Under the pieces are notes generated by a model. It was not told where the DNA came from and made no database searches. It worked only from the letters and a program-made list of their open reading frames with translations. A stretch of DNA of 64,000 bases from assembly GCF_050948175.1 (NCBI RefSeq), contig NW_027490266.1, positions 62,001 to 126,000 of the forward strand, given 5' to 3'. Made by a program: the position numbers and the translations under genes. Shown piece after piece: positions 13,421 through 24,360 of the stretch (position 1 is the stretch's first letter; each line of letters begins with the position of its first letter). The DNA is from Xylocopa sonorina (taxonomy: Eukaryota > Arthropoda > Insecta > Hymenoptera > Apidae).

Positions 13421-15650
13421 GCAAATCATGTTATATCTTACCATGAAACATAGAAATGAGATGCGATATTGCGTTTTGAGAAGCATTAGAACTCTATCGC
13501 TACGATACCTAGACATCTGCAGACGCTATTTCCTAGCAAGGAAGTGTCGCATTTACATTCATTTGAAGTGTAGACGAGGAATACATAACACTTCGCAAAT
13601 CATATTATATCTTACCATGAAACATAGAAATGAGATGCGATATCGCGTTTTAAGAAGCATTAGAAATCTATTGCTACGATACATTGACATCTGCAAACGC
13701 TATTTCTTTGCAAGGAAGTTTCGCATTTACATTCATTTGAAGTGTAGACGAGGAATACATAACACTTCGCAAATCATGTTATATCTTACCATGAAACATA
13801 GAAATGAGATGCGATATTGCGTTTTGAGAAGCATTAGAACTCTATCGCTACGATACCTAGACATCTGCAGACGCTATTTCCTAGCAAGGAAGTGTCGCAT
13901 TTACATTCATTTGAATCATAGATGAGGAACGCATAACACTTCGCAATGAATATTATATCTTATCATGAAACATAGATATGAGATGCAATATCTCGTTTTA
14001 AGAAGCATTTGAACTCTATTGCTACGATACCTAGAATTCTGCAGACGCTAATTCCTAGCAAGGAAGTGTCGCATTTACATTCATTTGAAGTGTAGACGAG
14101 GAATACATGACACTTCGCAAATCATATTATATCTTACTATGAAACACAGAAATGAGATGCGATATCGCGTTTTAAGTAGCACTAGTACTCTATTGCTACG
14201 ATAGCTAGACATCTGCAGACGCTATTTCCTAGCAAGGAAGTGTCGCATTTACATTCATTTGAAGTGTAGGCGAGGAATACATGACACTTCGCAAATCATA
14301 TTATATCTTACCATGAAACATAGAAATGAGATGCGATATCGCGTTTTAAGAAGCATTAGAATTCTATTGCTACGATAGGTAGACACCTGCAAACGCTATT
14401 TCCTTGCAAGGAAGTGTCGCATTTACGTTCATTTGAAGTGTAGACGAGGAATACATAACACTTCGCAAATCATATTATATCTTACCATGAAACATAGAAA
14501 TGAGATGCGATATCGCGTTTTAAGAAGTATTAGAACTCTATTGCTACGATACCTAGACATCTGCAGACGCTATTTCCTACCAAGGAAGTGTCGCATTTAC
14601 ATTCATTTAAAGTGTAGACGAGGAATACATAACACTTCGCAAATCATATTATATCTTACCATGAAACATAGAAATGAGATGCGATATCGCGTTTTAAGAA
14701 GCATTAGAACTCTATTGCTACGATACCTAGACATCTGCAGACGCTATTTCCTAGCAAGGAAGTGTCGCATTTAAATTCATTTGAAGTGTAGACGAGGAAT
14801 ACATAACACTTCGCAAATCATGTTATTTCTTACCATGAAACATAGAAATGAGATGCGATATCGCGTTTTAAGAAGCATTAGAACTCTATTGCTACGATAC
14901 CTAGACATCTGCAGACGCTATTTCCTACCAAGGAAGTGTCGCATTTACATTCATTTGAAGTGTAGACGAGGAATACATAAGACTTCGCAAATCATATTAT
15001 ATCTTACCACGAAACATAGAAATGAGATGCGATATCGCGTTTTAAGAAGTATTAGAACACTATTGCTACGATACCTAGACATCTGCAGGCGCTATTTCCT
15101 AACAAGGAAGTGTCGCATTTACTTTCATTTGAATCGTAGACGAGGAATGCATAACACTTCGCAATGAATATTATATCTTATCATGAAACATAGATATGAG
15201 ATGCAATATCTCGTTTTAAAAAGCATTAGAACTCTATTGCTACGATACCTGGACATCTGCAGACGCTATTTCCTAGCAAGGAAGTGTCGCATTTACATTC
15301 ATTTGAAGTGTAGACGAGGAATACATGACACTTCGCAAAACATATTATATCTTACCATGAAACATAGAAATGAGATGCGATCTCGCGTTTTAACAAGCAT
15401 TAGAAATCTATTGCTACGATACGTAGACATCTGCAGACGCTATTTCCTAGCGGGGAAGTATCGCATTCACATTCATTTGAAGTGTAGACGAGGAATACAT
15501 GACACTTCTCAAATCATATTATATCTTACCATGAAACATAGAAATGAGATGCGATATCGCGTTTTAAGAATCATAAGAACTCTATTGCTACGATACTTAG
15601 ACATGTGCAAAGGCTATTTCCTTGCAAGGAAGTGTTGCATTTACATTCAT

Positions 15651-15752
15651 TTGAATCGTAGACGAGGAATGCATAACACTTCGCAATGAATATTATATCT
15701 TATCATGAAACATAGATATGAGATGCAATATCTCGTTTTAAGAAGCATTTGA
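15651..15752 (+). repeat. Example of the divergent 'T' block
   Basis: This is a linked set of substitutions across about 100 bp of the left half of the monomer: GAATCGTAG for GAAGTGTAG, AATGCAT for AATACAT, CGCAATGAATATT for CGCAAATCATATT, TTATCATG for TTACCATG, TAGATATGAG for TAGAAATGAG, GCAATATCTCG for GCGATATCGCG and GCATTTGAAC for GCATTAGAAC. I count roughly 45 copies of the CAATGAAT signature by eye. They are dense from 1 to 41 kb and sparse afterwards (for example 45,441, 48,575, 51,531, 52,577, 53,097, 53,969, 55,013, 59,014 and 60,925). A variant with AATCATAGATGAGGAACGCAT occurs at about 4,165, 6,601, 8,342, 11,300, 13,911, 18,437 and 21,050. Confidence 0.85.
15720..15734. other. T-block replacement dyad GAGAT-GCAAT-ATCTC
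   Basis: In T monomers the GCGATATCGC palindrome is lost (GCAATATCTC), but the same substitutions create 5-bp arms GAGAT/ATCTC around GCAAT. Dyad symmetry stays at nearly the same monomer position with a different sequence. Whether this is constraint or coincidence cannot be told from the window alone. Confidence 0.75.
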
Positions 15753-17174
15753 ACTCTATTGCTTCGATACGTAGACATCAGCAAACGCTATTTCCTTGCA
15801 AGGAAGTGTCGCATTTACATTCATTTGAAGTGTAGACGAGGAATACATAACACTTCGCAAATCATATTATATCTTACCATGAAACATAGAAATGAGATGC
15901 GATATCGCGTTTTAAGAAGCATTAGATCACTATTGCTACGATACGTAGTCATGTGCAGACGGTATTTCCTAGCATGGAAGTGTCGCATTTACATTCATTT
16001 GAAGTGTAGAAGAGGAATACATGACACTTCGCAAATCATATTATATCTTACCATGAAACATAGAAATGAGATGCGATATCGCGTTTTAAGAAGCATTAGA
16101 AATCTATTGCTACGATACGTAGACATCTGCAAACGCTATTTCCTAGCGAGGAAGTATCGCATTCACATTCATTTGAAGTGTAGACGAGGAATACATGACA
16201 CTTCTCAAATCATATTATATCTTACCATGAAACATAGAAATGAGATGCGATATCGCGTTTTAAGAATCATAAGAACTCTATTGCTACGATACTTAGACAT
16301 CTGCAAACACTATTTCCTTGCAATGAAGTGTCGCATTTACATTCATTTGAATCGTAGACGAGGAATGCATAACACTTCGCAATGAATATTATATCTTATC
16401 ATGAAACATAGATATGAGATGCAATATCTCGTTTTAAGAAGCATTTGAACTCTATTGCTTCGATACGTAGACATCTGCAAACGCTATTTCCTTGCAAGGA
16501 AGTGTCGCATTTACATTCATTTGAAGTGTAGATGAGGAATACATAACACTTCGCAAATCATATTATATCTTGCCATGAAACATAGAAATGAGATGCGATT
16601 TCGCGTTTTAAGAAGCATTAGAACACTATTGCTACGATAGGTAGACATCTGCAAACGCTATTTCCTTGCAAGGAAGTGTCGCATTTACATTCATTTGAAG
16701 TGTAGACGAGGAATACATAACACTTCGCAAATCATATTATATTTTACCATGAAACATAGATATGAGATGCAATATCTCGTTTTAAGAAGCATTTGAACTC
16801 TATTGCTTCGATACGTAGACATCAGCAAACGCTATTTCCTCGCAAGGAAGTGTCGCATTTACATTCATTTGAAGTGTAGACGAGGAATACATGACACTTC
16901 GCAAATCATATTATATCTTACCATGAAACATAGGAATGAGATGCGATCTCGCGTTTTAAGAAGCATTATAAAGCTATTGCTACGATACGTAGACATCTGC
17001 AAACGCTATTTCCTAGCGAGGAAGTATCGCATTCGCATTCATTTGAAGTGTATACGAGGAATACATAACACTTCGCAAATCATATTATATTTTACCATGA
17101 AACATAGATATGAGATGCAATATCTCGTTTTAAGAAGCATTTGAACTCTATTGCTTCGATACGTAGACATCAGC

Positions 17175-20100
17175 AAACGCTATTTCCTTGCAAGGAAGTG
17201 TCACATTTACATTCATTTGAAGTGTAGACGACGAATACATAACACTTCGCAAATCATATTACATCTTACCATGAAACGTAGAAATGAGATGCGATATCGC
17301 GTTTTAGGAAGCATTAGAAAGCTACTGCTACGATACGTAGACATCTGCAAACACTATTTCCTAGCGAGGAAATATCGCAGTCACATTCATTTGAAGTGTA
17401 GACGAGGAATACATGAAACTTCGCAAATCATATTATATCGTACCATGAAACATAGAAATGAGATGCGATATCGCGTTTTAAGAAGCATCAGAAAGCTATT
17501 GCAACGATACGTAGACATCTGCAAACGCTATTTCCTAGCGAGGAAGTATCGCATTCACATTCATTTGAAGTGTAGACGAGGAATACATAACACTTCGCAA
17601 ATCATATTATATCTTACTATGAAACACAGAAATGAGATGCGATATCGCGTTTTAAGAAGCATTAGAACTCTATTGCTACGATACCTAGACATCTGCAGAC
17701 GCTATTTCCTAGCAAGGAAGTGTCGCATTTACATTCATTTGAAGTGTAGACGAGGAATACATGACACTTCGCAAATCATATTATATCTTACCATGAAACA
17801 TAGAAATGAGATGCGACATCGCGTCTTAAGAAGCATTAGAACACTATTGCTATGATGCCTAGACATCTGCAGGCGCTATTTCCTAGCAAGGAAGTCTCGC
17901 ATTTACATTCGTTTGAGGTGTAGACGAGGAATACATGACACTTCGCAAATCATATTACATCTTACCATGAAACATAGAAATGAGATACGATATCGCGTTT
18001 TAATAAGCATTAGAAAGCTGCTGCTACGATACGTAGACATCTGCAAACGCTATTTCCTAGCGAGGAAATATCGCAGTCACATTCATTTGAAGTGTAGACG
18101 AGGAATACATGAAACTTCGCAAATCATATTATATCGTACCATGAAACATAGAAATGAGATGCGATATCGCGTTTTAAGAAGCATTAGAAAGCTATTGCAA
18201 CGATACGTAGACACCTGCAAACGCTATTTCCTAGCGAGGAAGTATCGCATTCACATTCATTTGAAGTGTAGACGAGGAATACATGACACTTCGCAAATCA
18301 TGTTATATCTTACCATGAAACATAGAAATGAGATGCGATATTGCGTTTTGAGAAGCATTAGAGCTCTATCGCTACGATACCTAGACATCTGCAGACGCTA
18401 TTTCCTAGCAAGGAAGTGTCGCATTTACATTCATTTGAATCATAGATGAGGAACGCATAACACTTCGCAATGAATATTATATCTTATCATGAAACATAGA
18501 TATGAGATGCAATATCTCGTTTTAAGAAGCATTTGAACTCTATTGCTACGATACCTAGAATTCTGCAGACGCTAATTCCTAGCAAGGAAGTGTCGCATTT
18601 ACATTCATTTGAAGTGTAGACGAGGAATACATGACACTTCGCAAATCATATTATATCTTACTATGAAACACAGAAATGAGATGCGATATCGCGTTTTAAG
18701 AAGCATTAGAACTCTATTGCTACGATACCTAGACATCTGCAGACGCTATTTCCTAGCAAGGAAGTCTCGCATTTACATTCGTTTGAAGTGTAGACGAGGC
18801 ATACATGACACTTCGCAAATCATATTATATCTTACCATGAAACATAGAAATGAGATGCGATATCGCGTTTTAAGAAGCATTAGAACTCTATTGCTCCGAT
18901 ACGTAGAAATCTGCAAACGCTATTTCCTTGCAAGGAAGTGTCACATTTACATTCATTTGAAGTGTAGACGACGAATACATAACACTTCGCAAATCATATT
19001 ACATCTTACCATGAAACGTAGAAATGAGATGCGATATCGCGTTTTAGGAAGCATTAGAAAGCTACTGCTACGATACGTAGACATCTGCAAACACTATTTC
19101 CTAGCGAGGAAATATCGCAGTCACATTCATTTGAAGTGTAGACGAGGAATACATGAAACTTCGCAAATCATATTATATCGTACCATGAAACATAGAAATG
19201 AGATGCGATATCGCGTTTTAAGAAGCATCAGAAAGCTATTGCAACGATACGTAGACATCTGCAAACGCTATTTCCTAGCGAGGAAGTATCGCATTCACAT
19301 TCATTTGAAGTGTAGACGAGGAATACATAACACTTCGCAAATCATGTTATATCTTACCATGAAACATAGAAATGAGATGCGATATTGCGTTTTGAGAAGC
19401 ATTAGAACTCTATCGCTACGATACCTAGACATCTGCAGACGCTATTTCCTAGCAAGGAAGTGTCGCATTTACATTCATTTGAAGTGTAGATGAGGAATAC
19501 ATAACACTTCGCAAATCATATTATATCTTACCATGAAACATAGAAATGAGATGCGATGTCGCGTTTTAAGAAGTATTAGAAAACTATTGCTACGATACCT
19601 AGACATCTGCAGGCGCTATTTCCTATGCAAGGAAGTCTCGCATTTACATTCGTTTGAAGTGTAGACGAGGCATACATGACACTTCGCAAATCATATTATA
19701 TCTTACCATGAAACATAGAAATGAGATGCGATATCGCCTTTTAAGAAGCATTAGAACTCTATTGCTCCGATATGTAGAAATCTGCAAACGCTATTTCCTT
19801 GCAAGGAAGTGTCACATTTACATTCATTTGAAGTGTAGACGACGAATACATAACACTTCGCAAATCATATTACATCTTACCATGAAACGTAGAAATGAGA
19901 TGCGATGTCGCGTTTTAAGAAGTATTAGAAAACTATTGCTACGATACCTAGACATCTGCAGGCGCTATTTCCTATGCAAGGAAGTCTCGCATTTACATTC
20001 GTTTGAAGTGTAGACGAGGCATACATGACACTTCGCAAATCATATTATATCTTACCATGAAACATAGAAATGAGATGCGATATCGCGTTTTAAGAAGCAT

Positions 20101-23100
20101 TAGAACTCTATTGCTCCGATACGTAGAAATCTGCAAACGCTATTTCCTTGCAAGGAAGTGTCACATTTACATTCATTTGAAGTGTAGACGACGAATACAT
20201 AACACTTCGCAAATCATATTACATCTTACCATGAAACGTAGAAATGAGATGCGATATCGCGTTTTAGGAAGCATTAGAAAGCTACTGCTACGATACGTAG
20301 ACATCTGCAAACACTATTTCCTAGCGAGGAAATATCGCAGTCACATTCATTTGAAGTGTAGACGAGGAATACATGAAACTTCGCAAATCATATTATATCG
20401 TACCATGAAACATAGAAATGAGATGCGATATCGCGTTTTAAGAAGCATCAGAAAGCTATTGCAACGATACGTAGACATCTGCAAACGCTATTTCCTAGCG
20501 AGGAAGTATCGCATTCACATTCATTTGAAGTGTAGACGAGGAATACATAACACTTCGCAAATCATGTTATATCTTACCATGAAACATAGAAATGAGATGC
20601 GATATTGCGTTTTGAGAAGCATTAGAACTCTATCGCTACGATACCTAGGCATCTGCAGACGCTATTTCCTAGCAAGGAAGTGTCGCATTTACATTCATTT
20701 GAAGTGTAGACGAGGAATACATAACACTTCGCAAATCATATTATATCTTACCATGAAACATAGAAATGAGATGCGATATCACGTTTTAAGAAGCATTAGA
20801 AATCTATTGCTACGATACATTGACATCTGCAAACGCTATTTCTTTGCAAGGAAGTTTCGCATTTACGTTCATTTGAAGTGTAGACGAGGAATACATAACA
20901 CTTCGCAAATCATGTTATATCTTACCATGAAACATAGAAATGAGATGCGATATTGCGTTTTGAGAAGCATTAGAACTCTATCGCTACGATACCTAGACAT
21001 CTGCAGACGCTATTTCCTAGCAAGGAAGTGTCGCATTTACATTCATTTGAATCATAGATGAGGAACGCATAACACTTCGCAATGAATATTATATCTTATC
21101 ATGAAACATAGATATGAGATGCAATATCTCGTTTTAAGAAGCATTTGAACTCTATTGCTACGATACCTAGAATTCTGCAGACGCTAATTCCTAGCAAGGA
21201 AGTGTCGCATTTACATTCATTTGAAGTGTAGACGAGGAATACATGACACTTCGCAAATCATATTATATCTTACTATGAAACACAGAAATGAGATGCGATA
21301 TCGCGTTTTAAGTAGCACTAGTACTCTATTGCTACGATAGCTAGACATCTGCAGACGCTATTTCCTAGCAAGGAAGTGTCGCATTTACATTCATTTGAAG
21401 TGTAGGCGAGGAATACATGACACTTCGCAAATCATATTATATCTTACCATGAAACATAGAAATGAGATGCGATATCGCGTTTTAAGAAGCATTAGAATTC
21501 TATTGCTGCGATAGGTAGACACCTGCAAACGCTATTTCCTTGCAAGGAAGTGTCGCATTTACGTTCATTTGAAGTGTAGACGAGGAATACATAACACTAC
21601 GCAAATCATATTATATCTTACCATGAAACATAGAAATGCGATGCGATATCGCGTTTTAAGAAGCATTAGAACTCTATTGCTACGATACCTAGACATCTGC
21701 AGACGCTATTTCCTACCAAGGAAGTGTCGCATTTACATTCATTTGAAGTGTAGACGAGGAATACATAAGACTTCGCAAATCATATTATATCTTACCACGA
21801 AACATAGAAATGAGATGCGATATCGCGTTTTAAGAAGTATTAGAACACTATTGCTACGATACCTAGACATCTGCAGGCGCTATTTCCTAACAAGGAAGTG
21901 TCGCATTTACTTTCATTTGAATCGTAGACGAGGAATGCATAACACTTCGCAATGAATATTATATCTTATCATGAAACATAGATATGAGATGCAATATCTC
22001 GTTTTAAAAAGCATTAGAACTCTATTGCTACGATACCTGGACATCTGCAGACGCTATTTCCTAGCAAGGAAGTGTCGCATTTACATTCATTTGAAGTGTA
22101 GACGAGGAATACATGACACTTCGCAAAACATATTATATCTTACCATGAAACATAGAAATGAGATGCGATCTCGCGTTTTAACAAGCATTAGAAATCTATT
22201 GCTACGATACGTAGACATCTGCAGACGCTATTTCCTAGCGGGGAAGTATCGCATTCACATTCATTTGAAGTGTAGACGAGGAATACATGACACTTCTCAA
22301 ATCATATTATATCTTACCATGAAACATAGAAATGAGATGCGATATCGCGTTTTAAGAATCATAAGAACTCTATTGCTACGATACTTAGACATGTGCAAAG
22401 GCTATTTCCTTGCAAGGAAGTGTTGCATTTACATTCATTTGAATCGTAGACGAGGAATGCATAACACTTCGCAATGAATATTATATCTTATCATGAAACA
22501 TAGATATGAGATGCAATATCTCGTTTTAAGAAGCATTTGAACTCTATTGCTTCGATACGTAGACATCAGCAAACGCTATTTCCTTGCAAGGAAGTGTCGC
22601 ATTTACATTCATTTGAAGTGTAGACGAGGAATACATAACACTTCGCAAATCATATTATATCTTACCATGAAACATAGAAATGAGATGCGATATCGCGTTT
22701 TAAGAAGCATTAGAACACTATTGCTACGATACGTAGTCATGTGCAGACGGTATTTCCTAGCATGGAAGTGTCGCATTTACATTCATTTGAAGTGTAGAAG
22801 AGGAATACATGACGCTTCGCAAATCATATTATATCTTACCATGAAACATAGAAATGAGATGCGATATCGCGTTTTAAGAAGCATTAGAAATCTATTGCTA
22901 CGATACGTAGACATCTGCAAACGCTATTTCCTAGCGAGGAAGTATCGCATTCACATTCATTTGAAGTGTAGACGAGGAATACATGACACTTCTCAAATCA
23001 TATTATATCTTACCATGAAACATAGAAATGAGATGCGATATCGCGTTTTAAGAATCATAAGAACTCTATTGCTACGATACTTAGACATCTGCAAACACTA

Positions 23101-23390
23101 TTTCCTTGCAATGAAGTGTCGCATTTACATTCATTTGAATCGTAGACGAGGAATGCATAACACTTCGCAATGAATATTATATCTTATCATGAAACATAGA
23201 TATGAGATGCAATATCTCGTTTTAAGAAGCATTTGAACTCTATTGCTTCGATACGTAGACATCAGCAAACGCTATTTCCTTGCAAGGAAGTGTCGCATTT
23301 ACATTCATTTGAAGTGTAGATGAGGAATACATAACACTTCGCAAATCATATTATATCTTACCATGAAACATAGAAATGAGATGCGATATC
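17175..23390. repeat. Large duplicated block, copy 2
   Basis: This is the second copy of the 10.0-16.6 kb block. It begins inside a monomer: the left flank reads CTTCGATACGTAGACATCAGC, and from AGTGTCACATTTAC on it follows copy 1. It carries two CCTATGCAAGG insertions (about 19,626 and 19,975) where the matching part of copy 1 has one. It lacks two monomers relative to 14.4 kb and diverges after about 23,390. The gap of about 575 bp before it (16,600-17,175) matches monomers at 27.2-29.3 kb. Confidence 0.8.
19905..19980. repeat. Probable gene-conversion tract
   Basis: At 19,905-19,980 one monomer reads CGATGTCGCG..AGTATTAGAAAAC..CTGCAGGCGC..CCTATGCAAGG, identical to the monomer 349 bp upstream (about 19,556-19,631). 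The matching monomer in copy 1 (near 12,772-12,850) instead reads CGATATCGCG..AGCATTAGAACTC..CTGCAGACGC..CCTAGCAAGG. Left and right flanks remain of the copy-1 type. The monomer count does not change but one base is added, as expected if a short donor tract carrying the insertion was copied in. Confidence 0.7.
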
Positions 23391-24360
23391 GCGTTTTAAG
23401 AAGCATTAGAACCCTATTGTTACGATAGGTAGACATTTGCAAACACTATTTCCTTGCAAGGAAGTGTCTCACTTACATTCATTTGAAGTGTTGACGAGGA
23501 ATACATAACACTTCCCAAATCATGTTATATCTTACCATGAAACATAGAAATCAGTTGCGATATCGCGTTTTAAGAATCATATGAACACTATTGCTACGAT
23601 ACGTAGACATCTGCAAACGCTATTTCCTTGCAAGGAAGTGTCGCATTTACTTTCATTTGAATCGCAGACGAGGAATGCATAACACTTCGCAATGAATATT
23701 ATATCTTATCATGAAACATAGATATGAGATGCAATATCTCGTTTTAAGAAGCATTAGAACTCTGTTGCTACGATACCTAGGCATCTGCGGACGCTATTTC
23801 CTAGCAAGGAAGTGTCGCATTTACATTCGTTTGAATCGTAGACGAAGAATACATAACACTTCGCAAATCATATTATATCTTACCATGAAACATAGAAATG
23901 AGATGCGATATCGCGTTCTAAGAATCCTAAGAACACTATTGCTACGATACGTAGACATCTGCAAACGCTATTTCCTAGCAAGGAAGTGTCGCATTCACAT
24001 TCATTTGAAGTGTAGACGAGGAATACATAACACTTCGCAAATCATATTACATCTTGCCATGAAAGATAGAAATGAGATGCGATATCGCGTTTTAAGAATC
24101 ATAAGAACTCTATTGCTACGATACGTAAACAACTGCCAACGCTATTTCCTTGCAAGGTAGTGTCGCATTTACATTCATTTGAATCGTAGACGAGGAATGC
24201 ATAACACTTCGCAATGAATATTATATCTTATCATGAAACATATATATGAGATGCAATATCTCGTTTTAAGAAGCATTAGAACTCTATTGCTACGATACCT
24301 AGACATCTGCAGACGCTATTTCCTAGCAAGGAAGTGTCGCATTTACATTCATTTGAAGTG
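23391..24360. repeat. Block re-used at 29.9-30.3 kb and 35.7 kb
   Basis: Rare markers are ACCCTATTGTTACGATAGG (about 23,411), AACTCTGTTGCTACGATACC (23,758) with CCTAGGCATCTGCGGACG, and ATGAAAGATAGAAATGAG (about 24,059). The GTTGC..TGCGGACG monomer recurs 37 monomers downstream (30,189) and again 32 monomers after that (35,756, one base short because of the deletion near 35,405). The block is a dispersed copy, not part of a tandem HOR here. Confidence 0.7.

Larger units (their letters stand above)
10040..16600. repeat. Large duplicated block, copy 1 (41-monomer offset)
   Basis: From about 10,040 to 16,600 the order of rare monomers matches 17,175-23,390. The offset is 7,135 bp (41 x 174 + 1), rising to 7,136 after an extra base at 19,975. 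Aligned pairs include TTGAGGTGTAG at 10,778/17,913, CTAGAATTCTGC at 11,420/18,555 and 14,031/21,167, and GTAGGCGAGG at 14,267/21,403. Two monomers around 14,433-14,780 are absent from copy 2, after which the offset is 6,788 (39 x 174 + 2). The block overlaps the 17-monomer HOR entries because that HOR lies inside it. Confidence 0.82.

Noticed and set aside
12519..13925. A 468-codon open frame, and many similar shorter ones across the + strand, as protein-coding genes
   Set aside because: They are read-through of the satellite monomer, whose length is a multiple of 3. Stops and indels interrupt the frame at variable points, most would start at TTG, and no promoter, intron or non-repeat sequence accompanies them.
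15760..15775. RNA polymerase III B box in GCTTCGATACG of T-linked monomers
   Set aside because: It matches GGTTCGANNCC at 9 of 11 positions, but I found no convincing A box at a usual distance and no terminator pattern, and such a short match is expected by chance in hundreds of monomers.
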